Assembly: GCF_018130245.1 (NCBI RefSeq)
Contig: NZ_JAFCKP010000016.1
Span: forward strand, 113,696 to 177,695
DNA from: Bradyrhizobium sp. SZCCT0231
GTDB lineage: Bacteria; Pseudomonadota; Alphaproteobacteria; Rhizobiales; Xanthobacteraceae
Direction: 5' to 3'
DNA length: 64,000 nucleotides
The notes beneath the pieces are model-generated. The model saw only the letters and a list, made by a program, of their open reading frames with translations, was not told the DNA's origin and did no database searches. Below are positions 19,493 to 28,872 of this stretch, in pieces (within the stretch, counting starts at the first letter, position 1; the number at the start of each line of letters is the position of its first letter). Position numbers and translations under genes: made by a program.

Positions 19493-20440
19493 ATGACGCT
19501 GGTCTCGATCCCGTCCAATCCCGTTCCCGAAAACGTCGTCAGCGGCACCATCAAGACACCCGACGGCGCCGAGCTGCGCTTTGCGCGGTGGGCGCCGCCG
19601 GCGAACCGCAAGGGCACCGTCTGCGTCTTCACCGGGCGCAGCGAGCAGATCGAGAAATATTTCGAGACCGTGCGCGACCTGCGCGACCGCGGCTTCGCGG
19701 TGGCGATGATCGACTGGCGCGGGCAGGGCCACTCGTCGCGCCGCCTGCGCGATCCGCGCAAGGGCTATGTGCGCGACTTCGCCGATTTCGAGATCGACGT
19801 CGAGACCTTCGTGCAGCAGGTGGTGCTGCCGGATTGTCCGCCGCCGTTCTTCGCGCTCGCCCACTCCATGGGCGGCACGGTGCTGCTGCGGGTGGCGCAT
19901 GCCGGCAAGCGCTGGTTCGACCGCATGGTGCTGTCGGCGCCGATGATCGACCTGCCCGGGCGCACCACCTCGTTCCCGGTGCGTGCGCTGCTCAAGACGA
20001 TGCGCCTGCTCGGGCAGGGCGGCCGTTACGTTCCCGGCGGCAGCAACCGCCTCACCGGGCTCGATCCCTTCATCAACAATCCCCTGACCAGCGATCCGGT
20101 GCGCTATGCGCGCAATGCCGCGATCCTGGAGGAAGACCCGACGCTCGGACTGGCGTCGCCGACGGTCGCCTGGGCCGATACCGCCTTCCGCGCCATGCAC
20201 ACCTTCAAGCGCGTGAACTATCCCTCTCAGATCCGCCAGCCGATCCTGATGCTGGCGGCGTCCAACGACACCGTGGTCTCGACCGCGGCGATCGAGGAGT
20301 TCGCCTATCACTTGCGCGCCGGTTCACACCTCGTGATCGCCGGCTCCAAGCATGAGATCCTCCAGGAGCAGGACCGCTACCGCTCCCAGTTCTGGGCCGC
20401 CTTCGACGCCTTCGTGCCGGGCACGCCGCTGTTCAAGTGA
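19493..20440 (+). CDS. Alpha/beta hydrolase, monoglyceride lipase/lysophospholipase type
   Basis: A 315-residue hydrolase of the Hydrolase_4 (PldB-like) group. It shows GFAVAMIDWRGQGHSSR, the nucleophile elbow AHSMGG, LSAPMIDLPGR, an acid-residue region PILMLAASNDTVVS and the catalytic His in GSKHEILQE. No signal peptide is seen, so it is probably cytoplasmic. The substrate is likely a lysophospholipid or monoacylglycerol by family. ATG at 19493 is preferred over an upstream TTG at 19475. Confidence 0.87.
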   Translation: MTLVSIPSNPVPENVVSGTIKTPDGAELRFARWAPPANRKGTVCVFTGRSEQIEKYFETVRDLRDRGFAVAMIDWRGQGHSSRRLRDPRKGYVRDFADFEIDVETFVQQVVLPDCPPPFFALAHSMGGTVLLRVAHAGKRWFDRMVLSAPMIDLPGRTTSFPVRALLKTMRLLGQGGRYVPGGSNRLTGLDPFINNPLTSDPVRYARNAAILEEDPTLGLASPTVAWADTAFRAMHTFKRVNYPSQIRQPILMLAASNDTVVSTAAIEEFAYHLRAGSHLVIAGSKHEILQEQDRYRSQFWAAFDAFVPGTPLFK

Positions 20441-20473
20441 GGGCTTGAGCGAGGGATCGAGCCACAAACTCGT

Positions 20474-20597
20474 CATGCCCGGGCTTGTCCCGCCTGCGCG
20501 GCCGAAGCCGCTTCGGCGAGGCGAAGGCCCTGGCATCCACGTTCTTCGCGCCGCGCAGCAAGACGTGGATGGCCGGGACAAGCCCGGCCATGACGAC
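20474..20597. repeat. Palindromic dispersed repeat (TCATGCCCGGGC type)
   Basis: CGTCATGCCCGGGCTTGTCC on the left pairs with GGACAAGCCCGGCCATGACG on the right, with a second inner pair ATCCACGT and ACGTGGAT. It lies between convergent genes. Confidence 0.8.
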
Positions 20598-20614
20598 GGC
20601 GAATTCCGGTCGCC

Positions 20615-23425
20615 CTACAGCGTCTTCAGATATTCGATCAAATCGTAGCGCTCCTGCTCCTTGAGCACGCGGCCGATGGTGCCGTCCTTGCCGGGGCCTG
20701 GCGTACCGTCGAACGAGTGGCCGGCATTGCTGTTACCGAACAGCTCGGTGCCGTCAGACGCCCGCGTCGAGAAGCGCGACTGCCCGGTCTTGCAGCTCTC
20801 GCCGTCGGCGACCGCGAAGCCGACCTGCTTCGGATCGTAGTCGCGGCCACCACCCATGCAGAACGATTTGGGGCGCTCGGCCGCGGGGCTCAGCATCCAG
20901 TAGAGCGAGGGGACCGATCCGTTGTGCAGGTAAGGTGCGGTGGCCCAGACGCCATCGAGCGGGCGCGCGCGATACCAGGGCCCCGGCTCGTTCTTCTCGG
21001 CCGGCTGCGGACCGGGATTGGGGCAGTTCTTGCGCTTGCCCCACCAGGCCTGCTGAACCTTCGGGTCGATCTTGGCATCGTCCATTGCCTTCCGGGCGAC
21101 GATGTCGACGAGCACCATCAGGCCAAGCGAATATGGCATGTCGGTCGAAGAAACATCCGGCAGATTGCAATTCCACCAGGCATTGAGGTTCTGCGTGGGA
21201 TCGAGCTTGAGAAAGCCCGGCACCTGAACCGTGCGCGTCGCCAGCACGCTGGCCTGAGCGGGGTCGGTCCCCATGCCTTTGGCGCTCTTCTGGACCTCGT
21301 TCAGGAATTTGTCCTCGCCGATGGTTTCCCACCGTGACGAGGACCAGATGCTCTGGGCCGGAAACTCGGTGTCGAACACGGGATCGTTGACCGGACCAAG
21401 ATGGCATTCGACGCAGATCTCCGAGTAGAGCTTGCGGCCACGTTTGACGCGGTCGCCATCGATCTTCCAGGCATCATCGCCGAAGATGTCCGACGGCCAT
21501 TTCGGCGATGTCAGTCCGGAGAGCTGCTTTTTCGGATAGGGCGCCGATCCCTTCAGCAGATCCTCGATCCAGTTCAGATTCTTGACGTCCATCGACGAGC
21601 GGAACAGCCTGTCCTTGGGCGTATTGTCGGACAGGTTGAGCAGCGCGGTCACGCCCAGCGCTTCGCCGGCGTTGCGGATCAGCGGCTGTTCGATCGAAGC
21701 GTCATATTGCGCGTATTTGAGCCAGGGTACGGTCCAGATCGGCGGGAAGCTGACCGGCGCGTCCTTGGCATGCAAATTCTTCTCGAAGCCGCTGAGGCCG
21801 CTGAGCGTCATGTCCTGGGAGAAGACCTGGTTGCCGATGCGGTTGAGCGCATCGAGGCGGCCATAACCTTCCTCGGTGTCCTGCTGCTTCTCTTCCCGCT
21901 TCGTCTTCTCGTTGAACCTCGTCTTGCCGTCGATGGTCTTCGCGTAGGTCTTCTCCCAGTCGACCAGGAACGTGCCGATCGCACTCAGCTTCTGCTTCAG
22001 CGCGTCGCGGTCTGCATCGCTGGCGGAAGGGCCGAGCACGCGGTCGGCGAAGCGCGTGAAACGCCCCGGTACGTAGAGCGTGTAGGCGATCGACAGGCCG
22101 GTCGTGACCTCGAGCTTCCTCAGGTCGGTCATCGCCGGGCCGCCGTCGAAGCGGATGTCGGTGCCCTTGTAGTGGATCTGGCCGGTGTGGCAGGCGGCGC
22201 AGGTCAGGCCGATGCGGTCCTCGCCGATCTGGCCGGTCGCGGGATCGGCCACGCCGGTCATGCGTGCGAAGCCGACCGGCAGGCCGTCGACGTTTTCGGC
22301 CTGGGGACCCCAGTTCACCGGCGGATTCCAGAGCCGCGCCGGCACCGGCTTGGTCTTGTCGTAGACGTTGGCATAGCCGAACCGGCGCAGCGTGGCGTCG
22401 TCGGTGTTGATCGTTTGCGGGCTCGGGATGAAGCCGAAGCGCTGAAGATGGTCGCTGTCATGCAGCATCCCGGGCTTTGCGAAGAAATGAAGCCGCGGCT
22501 GCTCGAGCGCCATGAACCAGCTATAGGGCACCGGGAAGGTCGCGGTGCCCTGGCTGGCGTGATGAAACCAGTGCCGGTCCTCCAGCGCCCAGTTCTGCTC
22601 GAGCCAGTACGCGGCCCGGGGTTCGACGTGCGCGGGCAATGGCGGGGCCACGAGGTCCCCGAGGATGCCGGGCAGCATCGGCTGGAATTGATCGGGAAAG
22701 CGCAGCGCCACGATGCCGAAGACGAGGAGCGCGGCGACCAGTCCGCCGGCAGCGCGCAAGATCAGCGAGGGCGGGGTGACCGGCTGGCTGGCGACCCGCT
22801 GGGTGATCCTGTCAGGGAATTTGCGCTCGTTGAACAATGTCCTCACCTCGGCCACGCTGAGATAGCGGTCGTCGCCCTGACCCTTGCCCATGATCTTGAG
22901 CAGGATCGGCCATTCGAACTTCATCAGGATCGGGTAGTACCAGCGCGCTTGATTGCCGGCGCGCTTGAGGTTGTCCTTCATGAAGGTCTGGATTTGCGAG
23001 GCGTTGAGCCCGGTCTCGGTGCCGCCGCCATCGGGATCGGCATAGGTGCCGCCGAAACTGGCAAGCCGTGCAATCTCGTCCTCGTTGACGCGACCGTCGA
23101 CGCCGAGGATGCGCGAGCCGGCACCGAGCTTGTCGAGCGGGCCGCCGCGCAGCGTGTTGAGCTGCGCGCCCCAGAAGATGCTTTGCAGGATGTGACAGGC
23201 GCCGTTGGCGATCAGTGCGACGCCGCGGACCTGGATGCGGGCCGAGGTCTTCCTCAGCCCGGTCTCGCCGCTCGCATTTGCGATGGTCTGCGACAGCGTC
23301 CGGAGCGGGACGGTGCCGCCATCGACAAAACCTTCGCCGACGAGGCCGCGCAGGAACGGGCAGGGATTGTTCGGCGAGACCTGGATCGAGGGGTCGAAGG
23401 GCGGCTTCGAAGCGGGGTCATGCAT
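20615..23425 (-). CDS. Membrane-anchored di-haem cytochrome c (peroxidase/RoxA-like) with N-terminal cytosolic module
   Basis: A 936-residue protein. Residues 1-215 form a soluble module with no signal peptide; it contains VDGGTVPLRTLSQTIANASG and a possible Ca2+-binding stretch around DPDGGGTETGLN. A single membrane segment lies at about 220-242 (LILRAAGGLVAALLVFGIVAL). The C-terminal part is a di-haem cytochrome with CAACH (409-413) and CVECH (671-675), and LHNGSVPSL near the end, as in MauG/RoxA/cytochrome c peroxidase relatives. Haem c attachment requires the C-terminal part to be periplasmic, so the first module should face the cytoplasm. ATG at 23425 follows CAGGA. The substrate is unknown. 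Confidence 0.85.
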   Translation of the reverse strand: MHDPASKPPFDPSIQVSPNNPCPFLRGLVGEGFVDGGTVPLRTLSQTIANASGETGLRKTSARIQVRGVALIANGACHILQSIFWGAQLNTLRGGPLDKLGAGSRILGVDGRVNEDEIARLASFGGTYADPDGGGTETGLNASQIQTFMKDNLKRAGNQARWYYPILMKFEWPILLKIMGKGQGDDRYLSVAEVRTLFNERKFPDRITQRVASQPVTPPSLILRAAGGLVAALLVFGIVALRFPDQFQPMLPGILGDLVAPPLPAHVEPRAAYWLEQNWALEDRHWFHHASQGTATFPVPYSWFMALEQPRLHFFAKPGMLHDSDHLQRFGFIPSPQTINTDDATLRRFGYANVYDKTKPVPARLWNPPVNWGPQAENVDGLPVGFARMTGVADPATGQIGEDRIGLTCAACHTGQIHYKGTDIRFDGGPAMTDLRKLEVTTGLSIAYTLYVPGRFTRFADRVLGPSASDADRDALKQKLSAIGTFLVDWEKTYAKTIDGKTRFNEKTKREEKQQDTEEGYGRLDALNRIGNQVFSQDMTLSGLSGFEKNLHAKDAPVSFPPIWTVPWLKYAQYDASIEQPLIRNAGEALGVTALLNLSDNTPKDRLFRSSMDVKNLNWIEDLLKGSAPYPKKQLSGLTSPKWPSDIFGDDAWKIDGDRVKRGRKLYSEICVECHLGPVNDPVFDTEFPAQSIWSSSRWETIGEDKFLNEVQKSAKGMGTDPAQASVLATRTVQVPGFLKLDPTQNLNAWWNCNLPDVSSTDMPYSLGLMVLVDIVARKAMDDAKIDPKVQQAWWGKRKNCPNPGPQPAEKNEPGPWYRARPLDGVWATAPYLHNGSVPSLYWMLSPAAERPKSFCMGGGRDYDPKQVGFAVADGESCKTGQSRFSTRASDGTELFGNSNAGHSFDGTPGPGKDGTIGRVLKEQERYDLIEYLKTL

Positions 23426-23603
23426 GGCCCAAATCCTGAAAACGGCGAATCGCAAAGAAGGACGCGCCGATCAAGCGCGGAAAGTCCTAACAAACCGACA
23501 GCAGATATACTACTTCAGCGTGTGATGAAGTGTGGCTGATTTCACTGTCGTGTCAACAACAGCGGCGCAAGCAGCTTGCCGCGAAGGAACCGCGGCCTGC
23601 CGT

Positions 23604-25400
23604 TCAGGACTCGGCGGCCCGTTTGAGGTCGCTCTGAACCAGCGTCAGCTTGCCGAGCGGCACGCCGGCCTTCAGCAGCCCCTCGCGATAATGGGCGATG
23701 TCCTCGGGCCGCTTCCAGTGGAAGTTGCGCAAGTGCCTGTCGACGTTCAGCGCTGGATAGTTTGCCATCAGCACGCGGGCGGCTTCGCTCGCCTCGTCGC
23801 TTCGCCCCAGTTGCGCCAGCGCCGCGGCGCGGATCGCCAGCGCCTGCATGTGATTCGGGTTGATGTAGAGCTGCTCGCGGGCCCATGACAGGGTCGCGTC
23901 ATATTGGCGCAGAAGATAATGGCTGAAGGCGTTCAGCGCCGCCCATTGGTAGCGCGGGTCGCTGTTGTCGCGTTGCGCGGCCATCGAGAACAGCTCGATC
24001 GCCTCGCGGTGCTCGCCGATCATGAAATGGCAGATGCCGAGCACGCCGCGCGCGCCATTGTCGTAGGGGTTGAGCGCGACCGCGCGCTTGGCGGCGTCCA
24101 TCGCCGCCTCGTGATGTCCCTCCATCGCATGGGCCCAGGACAGGATCGAGAACGCAAAGGAGGAGCGCGGGTCGAGCCGGACGCTGGTTTCGGCGAGGTT
24201 CATCGCCTCGGCCCACATCTCGCGCGTGCCCTTGACCCAGCCGAACTGAATGCTCTGGATCTGGATCGTGGCGAGATAGGCGTGCGCGATCGACAGCTTG
24301 GGATCGAGCCCGATGGCCTCGCGGAACAGGTCGACGGCGGCGGCCAGATCCTCCTTGGTCTGACGGTAGTAGTGCGACAGTCCCTTGAGGAAGCGGTCCC
24401 AGGCGGTGACGTCGGTCGAGAGCCGCGCCGGAGCCGAGGCCTCGGCACGGACGATCTCGGTGGCGATGGCGGCGGACAGGTTGGTCGTGATCTCGTCCTG
24501 CATCGCGAACAAATCGCCGATGTCGCGGTCGTAGCGGCCGGTCCAGAGCTGCTCGCCGGTCTCCGGCGCGATCAGCTCGGCGGTGACGCGGATCTTGGCG
24601 CCGGCGCGCCGCACCGAGCCCTGGATCAGATAGGTGGCGTCGATCTCGCGCGCGATCAGCCGCGTGCTCGTGTTCTTGCCCTTGAAGGCGAACGTCGAGT
24701 TGCGGCTCAGCACCCGATAGAAGGATTGCAGCGACAGCGCGTGGATCAGGTCCTCGGTGAGGCCATCGGAGAAATATTCGTCCTGGGCGTCGCTGAGATT
24801 GGCAAAGGGCAGCACGCCGACGATCGCGGTGCGGTACTGCTGCGACAGCGTGGAAGCCTCCCGGAGCTCGGGGGCAAGCGCCGGCGCGCCCTCGGGCGTC
24901 CAGGTCCAGACCCCGATCGCATCCTTGATGTTCTTGAAGCGATGGTTGCCGGCATCGGTCAGCGGCACGGTGAGATGCTTGCTTGCCTCCCGGTAGGCCT
25001 TGGCCGAGATCGCGAAGCCGCCGGGGCTCGCCACCGATTCCAGGCGGACGGCAATGTTGACGTCGTCACCGAAAACCTCGTCCTCATCGGCGATGACGTC
25101 GCCCATGTGGATGCCGAGCCGGAACTGCATGGCGCGGTCGGCCGGCAGATGGTGGTTGCGCTCCGCCATCAGCGTCTGCATCGCGATCGAAGCCTCGGTG
25201 GCGCCGACGATGGAGGGGAACTCGAGCAGGAAGCCATCGCCGGTGTTCTTCACGACGCGGCCGCCGTGATTGAGGATGATGGGATGGATCGCGCTGCGAT
25301 GGGCCTTGAAGGCGGCGTGGGTGCCGGCCTCGTCGCTGCCCATCATGCGCGAATAGCCGGCGACATCGGCGCAGACGATGGCGGCCAGACGTCTTTCCAT
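23604..25400 (-). CDS. Class III adenylate/guanylate cyclase with TPR repeats
   Basis: A 598-residue protein. The N-terminal cyclase homology domain has metal-binding Asp12 (CADVAGYSRMM) and Asp55 (KNTGDGFLLEF), and the transition-state region GDDVNIAVRLES. A TolB-like beta segment follows (VGVLPFANLSDAQDEYFSDGLTEDL), then ADENYLATE-type C-terminal TPR helices from about residue 330, including AVALNPYDNGARGVLGICHFMIGE. This architecture is expanded in Bradyrhizobium. No membrane segment is seen. It probably makes cAMP in response to a protein-protein signal, but the input is unknown. The start ATG at 25400 is chosen from the domain start. Confidence 0.9.
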   Translation of the reverse strand: MERRLAAIVCADVAGYSRMMGSDEAGTHAAFKAHRSAIHPIILNHGGRVVKNTGDGFLLEFPSIVGATEASIAMQTLMAERNHHLPADRAMQFRLGIHMGDVIADEDEVFGDDVNIAVRLESVASPGGFAISAKAYREASKHLTVPLTDAGNHRFKNIKDAIGVWTWTPEGAPALAPELREASTLSQQYRTAIVGVLPFANLSDAQDEYFSDGLTEDLIHALSLQSFYRVLSRNSTFAFKGKNTSTRLIAREIDATYLIQGSVRRAGAKIRVTAELIAPETGEQLWTGRYDRDIGDLFAMQDEITTNLSAAIATEIVRAEASAPARLSTDVTAWDRFLKGLSHYYRQTKEDLAAAVDLFREAIGLDPKLSIAHAYLATIQIQSIQFGWVKGTREMWAEAMNLAETSVRLDPRSSFAFSILSWAHAMEGHHEAAMDAAKRAVALNPYDNGARGVLGICHFMIGEHREAIELFSMAAQRDNSDPRYQWAALNAFSHYLLRQYDATLSWAREQLYINPNHMQALAIRAAALAQLGRSDEASEAARVLMANYPALNVDRHLRNFHWKRPEDIAHYREGLLKAGVPLGKLTLVQSDLKRAAES

Positions 25401-25625
25401 ATCCGCGAAGCTCCAAAGGATAGGGGACCGGCCACGGCGTGGCAGTCGCCTCGAATCCCGCATTTCAAGAACCCTGCCTTTATAAAGCAGATGAGGCCCA
25501 GCGGAAGCAGGATCCGCATTGCAAATTCGAGGTAAATCCCAAGCAATCCCGGCGGTGGACGGGGACGGGCGAACCGACTAAGCGGAACCAGGACCGCCCG
25601 GACGGGGCGGCGGGAGGCAGCTTGC

Positions 25626-26258
25626 ATGCTGGGCATTCACGAGATCGGGCTTTTCATCCTGTCGGGCGTGCTGCTCAACATCACGCCGGGGCCGGATTCG
25701 GTCTATGTGATCGGCCGCAGCATGCAGATGGGCTGGCGAGGCGGCGCCGCTGCCGCCTTGGGCATCAGTTGCGGCTGTTTTGTCCATGTCGCGGGCGCGG
25801 CGGTCGGTCTTTCGGCCCTGCTGATGGCCTCGTCCACCGCCTTCTCGATCCTGAAGCTGGTCGGCGCGGCCTATCTGGTCGTGACCGGCCTCCAGATGCT
25901 GTGGTCGCGCCCGGTGCTGGCCTCAAGCGTCGACGCGCCGGTGCGGAGCTCGTTGCGGCAGGTCTTCCTCCAGGGCGTCTTCACCAACGCGCTCAATCCC
26001 AAGGTCGCGCTGTTCTTCCTGGCCTTCCTGCCGCAATTCGTCGCAGCCGATGCGCCGCACAAGCCGCTCGCCTTCCTGACGCTCGGCCTGATCTTCATCT
26101 TTACGGGGACGTTGTGGTGCCTGGTGCTCGCCGCATTCGCGGCCAAGGCCGCGCACCGGCTGCGTCGGTCCGAGGGGGCGATCGCCTGGGTCAATCGCGC
26201 GCTGGGCGGCCTCTTTGTCTATCTCGGCATCCGCGTCGCCATGCTAGAGACGCGGTAA
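25626..26258 (+). CDS. LysE family translocator
   Basis: A 210-residue inner-membrane exporter with about six membrane segments. The LysE/RhtB signature LLNITPGPDSVYVIGRSMQMG is near the N-terminus, followed by AALGISCGCFVHVAGAAVGLSALL and FLQGVFTNALNPKVALFFLAFLPQF. Family members export amino acids or their derivatives. The substrate cannot be read from sequence. ATG at 25626 follows a GGGAGGCAG ribosome site. Confidence 0.92.
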   Translation: MLGIHEIGLFILSGVLLNITPGPDSVYVIGRSMQMGWRGGAAAALGISCGCFVHVAGAAVGLSALLMASSTAFSILKLVGAAYLVVTGLQMLWSRPVLASSVDAPVRSSLRQVFLQGVFTNALNPKVALFFLAFLPQFVAADAPHKPLAFLTLGLIFIFTGTLWCLVLAAFAAKAAHRLRRSEGAIAWVNRALGGLFVYLGIRVAMLETR

Positions 26259-26263
26259 CTCGT

Positions 26264-27016
26264 TCAGGCGAACTCCTTCGCCAGCGCGCTGCCGGCGAGA
26301 TAGAGACCGAGCAAGATCATCGCGATCAGGAACCAGCGGCGAAACGCTTCGGCCGGCATCCGCGCCCGCACCGACTGGCCGATGAACATGCCGGCAAAGG
26401 CCATGGCAAGGCCCACGGCGCCCGGCACGGCATTGGCCGGGGTCAGCAATCCGACCGCGCTCAGGTTGAAGGCGAGCGCCAGCGTTGCGGTGGTGAAAAA
26501 CACGCCGAGCGCCTGCACCAGCTCGTCCTTCTCCATGCCGATCGCCTGCATGAACGGCATCGAGGGAATCACCTGCACGCCGGTCGAGGCCGAGATCACG
26601 CCGGTGATGACGCCAACCACGCCGCCGACCCATTTCTCGTTTCCGGGCGCGACGCGGAAGTGGAACTTGTTCAGCCCGATCACGGCATAGACGACGAGCA
26701 GGGCGCCGAGCACGATCGTGCCGTAGCGCGCATGGGGCCCGGTCAGCGCGCCGGCATTGAGCCAGCAGCCGATCACGGTGCCGATCATCAGCGGCCACAG
26801 CCGCCGCAGGATGTCGCGCAAATACGGGCCGACGAAGGTCTGCCAGATGTTGGTGATGATGGCCGGCACGATCACGATGGCGATGGCGCGGCTCGGGGCC
26901 ATGCTCACGGCGAGCAGGCCCATGGACACCGTCGGCAGGCCGAGCCCGACCACGCCCTTGACGAATCCGGCAAGCAGGAAGACGGCGGCGATGAGGATGA
27001 GCATCGGGTCGATCAT
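26264..27016 (-). CDS. TauE/SafE family membrane transporter
   Basis: A 250-residue protein with about eight membrane segments, beginning LILIAAVFLLAGFVKGVVGLGLPTV, the first TauE/SafE repeat signature, and a second copy around VVGVITGVISASTGVQVIPSMPFMQA. The family moves sulfite, sulfoacetate or other small organosulfonates, and many members have no known substrate. The start is placed at ATG 27016. It is divergent from a LysR regulator, the classic arrangement of regulator and target. Confidence 0.9.
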   Translation of the reverse strand: MIDPMLILIAAVFLLAGFVKGVVGLGLPTVSMGLLAVSMAPSRAIAIVIVPAIITNIWQTFVGPYLRDILRRLWPLMIGTVIGCWLNAGALTGPHARYGTIVLGALLVVYAVIGLNKFHFRVAPGNEKWVGGVVGVITGVISASTGVQVIPSMPFMQAIGMEKDELVQALGVFFTTATLALAFNLSAVGLLTPANAVPGAVGLAMAFAGMFIGQSVRARMPAEAFRRWFLIAMILLGLYLAGSALAKEFA

Positions 27017-27069
27017 ATCTGCACATTGACCGATACCGCGATCAGGCACAATCTGGAGGTTACGGAGAG

Positions 27070-27092
27070 AGCCTTCGCTACAAACGAAGGCT
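27070..27092. promoter_or_regulatory. Inverted repeat with LysR-box geometry
   Basis: AGCCTTCG-CTACAAA-CGAAGGCT is a perfect 8-bp inverted repeat directly before the ribosome site of the lysR gene. Its inner part fits the T-N11-A rule for LysR binding sites. It could be the autoregulatory site, or a hairpin in the leader. Confidence 0.55.
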
Positions 27093-27105
27093 GAGGAGAC
27101 ATCTC

Positions 27106-27996
27106 ATGCGCTTCGACCTCGTCGACCTCCAGCTCTTCATCGCGGTTGCCGACCAGCGCAGCATCACCCGCGGTGCGGAGCGGTCGCATCTCGCTCTGGC
27201 CTCGGCCAGCGCGCGCATCAAGGGGCTGGAGGATGCGCTCGGCGTCGCACTGCTCAAGCGCGGGCGCCGCGGCGTCGAGTTGACCGCGGCCGGCGAGAGC
27301 CTGCTCGATCATGCCAGGCTCGTGATTCACCAGATCGACGCCATGCGCGGCGATCTCGCCGGCTTTGCCAGCGGCGTGCGCGCCAGCGTGCACTTCCTCG
27401 CCAACACGTCGGGCCTGTCGGAGCATCTGCCGAAGGCGCTCGCCGGTTTCCTGCGCGAGCATCGCGACGTCGCCATCGACATCGAGGAGCGCGAGAGCAC
27501 CGATATCGCCGCCGCCATCACCGCCGGTGCCGCCGATCTCGGCTTTGCCGCCGAGCACGCGCTGCCGGACCATATCGAACGCTTCCCCTTCAGCGAGGAT
27601 CGCCTGACGCTGGTGACCTCGCGCCGCGGCCCGTTCGCCGGCCGCCGCCAGATCGATTTCCAGGAGGCCGCGGCTTGCGAGTTCGTCGGGCTCACCAGCG
27701 CCACCGCGCTCCAGATGCACATCTCGAAGCACGCCGCGCGGCTCGGCATGCGCCCGCATTTCCGCGCGCGCCTGCGCGACTTCGACGCGATCTGCCAGAT
27801 GGTCGCCGCCGATGTCGGCGTGGCGCTGGTGCCCGAAGCCGCCGCCCGCCGCTGCGCCAAGACCATGCCACTCGCCATGGTCCGCCTGCGCGACAATTGG
27901 GCCAACCGCCGCCTCGTGATCTGCGCGCGCAGCTTCAAGGCGCTGCCAAAGCCGGCCAAGATGCTGGTGGAGCATTTGCGAGCAGAGGCGGTGTGA
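27106..27996 (+). CDS. LysR family transcriptional regulator
   Basis: A 296-residue regulator. The N-terminal helix-turn-helix contains LQLFIAVADQRSITRGAERSHLALASASARIKGLEDALGVALLKRGRRGVELTAAG in LysR order (residues about 6-62), and a periplasmic-binding-like effector domain follows. It is divergent from the tauE-like gene, which is the most probable target. The ligand is not predictable. A GAGGAGA ribosome site precedes the ATG. Confidence 0.92.
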   Translation: MRFDLVDLQLFIAVADQRSITRGAERSHLALASASARIKGLEDALGVALLKRGRRGVELTAAGESLLDHARLVIHQIDAMRGDLAGFASGVRASVHFLANTSGLSEHLPKALAGFLREHRDVAIDIEERESTDIAAAITAGAADLGFAAEHALPDHIERFPFSEDRLTLVTSRRGPFAGRRQIDFQEAAACEFVGLTSATALQMHISKHAARLGMRPHFRARLRDFDAICQMVAADVGVALVPEAAARRCAKTMPLAMVRLRDNWANRRLVICARSFKALPKPAKMLVEHLRAEAV

Positions 27997-28003
27997 GGAG
28001 ACT

Positions 28004-28031
28004 CTTACCCTCCCGCAAGGGGAGGGTAAGA
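28004..28031. repeat. Short hairpin related to the ends of family A repeats
   Basis: CTTACCCTCCC-GCAAG-GGGAGGGTAAG is a perfect inverted repeat eight bases after the lysR stop. It equals the two ends of the large repeat joined together without the middle, and it may serve as a transcript end for the convergent lysR and hisN-type genes. Confidence 0.65.
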
Positions 28032-28089
28032 ACCACCTACTTCGCCGTCTCCGCTCCCGCGTCGGTCATGCAAGCCCTCCGCCCGCTCG

Positions 28090-28872
28090 CTACTGGTTCA
28101 AGAGCCTCAGGGCTTCCTCGTGAACCCGCGCGTCGCCGGCCGCGATGATGCGGCCGCCGCCCTGGGCCGGCTTACCTTCCCACGTCGTGACGACGCCGCC
28201 GGCGCCGGTCACGATCGGGATCAGCGCTGCGATGTCGTAGGACTTCAACTCGGTCTCGACCACGAGGTCGACGTGGCCGGCCGCCAGCATGCAATAGGAG
28301 TAGCAGTCGCCGCCATAGCGCGACAGCCGCGCGCCCCGCTCGATGCGGCCGAAGATGGCGCGGTCGCTCTCGTTCATCAGCAGCGGGCTGGTGGTGTAGG
28401 TCGTGGCTTCCGACAGCGAAGCGCAGCGGCGGACCTGGAGCCGACGCTCGCCGGAGGGCCCTTTATAGTTGGCCGAACCGTTGTCGCCGGAAAAGCGCTC
28501 GCCGATGAAGGGCTGGTGCATCATGCCGAACACCGGTGTGCCCTTGTGCAAGAGCGCGATCAGCGTGCCCCAGATCGGAAAGCCGCCGATGAAGGATTTG
28601 GTGCCGTCGATGGGGTCGAGCACCCAGACGTAGTCGGCGTCCTCGCGCTCGTTGCCGAATTCCTCGCCGACGATGCCGTGCTGGGGGAAGTTGGCCTTGA
28701 TCAGCCGCCGCATCACCGCCTCCGCGGCGCGGTCGGCCTCCGTCACGGGGTCGAAATCCTTGGTCTTGCTCTTGTCGTCGATCGACAGCGAGGTGCGGAA
28801 GAACGGCAGGATGGTTTCGCCGGAGGCGGTGGCGAGCCGTCCGATGAAGGCGGAGAAGTCGATCACCGTCAC
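28090..28872 (-). CDS. hisN: Inositol-monophosphatase-family phosphatase, probable histidinol-phosphatase
   Basis: A 260-residue Mg2+-dependent phosphatase. Metal-binding motifs are in order: GEEFG, WVLDPIDGTKSFIGGFPIWG and KSYDIAAL. The SFI(G/T)G..WGTLIAL form and the length fit the IMPase-like histidinol-phosphate phosphatases (HisN) of alphaproteobacteria better than SuhB. It would then make L-histidinol in histidine synthesis; SuhB-type activity is the alternative. GTG at 28872 is the start with GAGGAT upstream. The small RNA at 29212 is divergent from it. Confidence 0.8.
   Translation of the reverse strand: MTVIDFSAFIGRLATASGETILPFFRTSLSIDDKSKTKDFDPVTEADRAAEAVMRRLIKANFPQHGIVGEEFGNEREDADYVWVLDPIDGTKSFIGGFPIWGTLIALLHKGTPVFGMMHQPFIGERFSGDNGSANYKGPSGERRLQVRRCASLSEATTYTTSPLLMNESDRAIFGRIERGARLSRYGGDCYSYCMLAAGHVDLVVETELKSYDIAALIPIVTGAGGVVTTWEGKPAQGGGRIIAAGDARVHEEALRLLNQ

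Noticed and set aside
23604-25400. Possible adjacent operon of cyclase and di-haem protein
   Set aside because: The two genes are in the same direction but 178 bp apart with no shared signal seen; cotranscription is possible but cannot be claimed.
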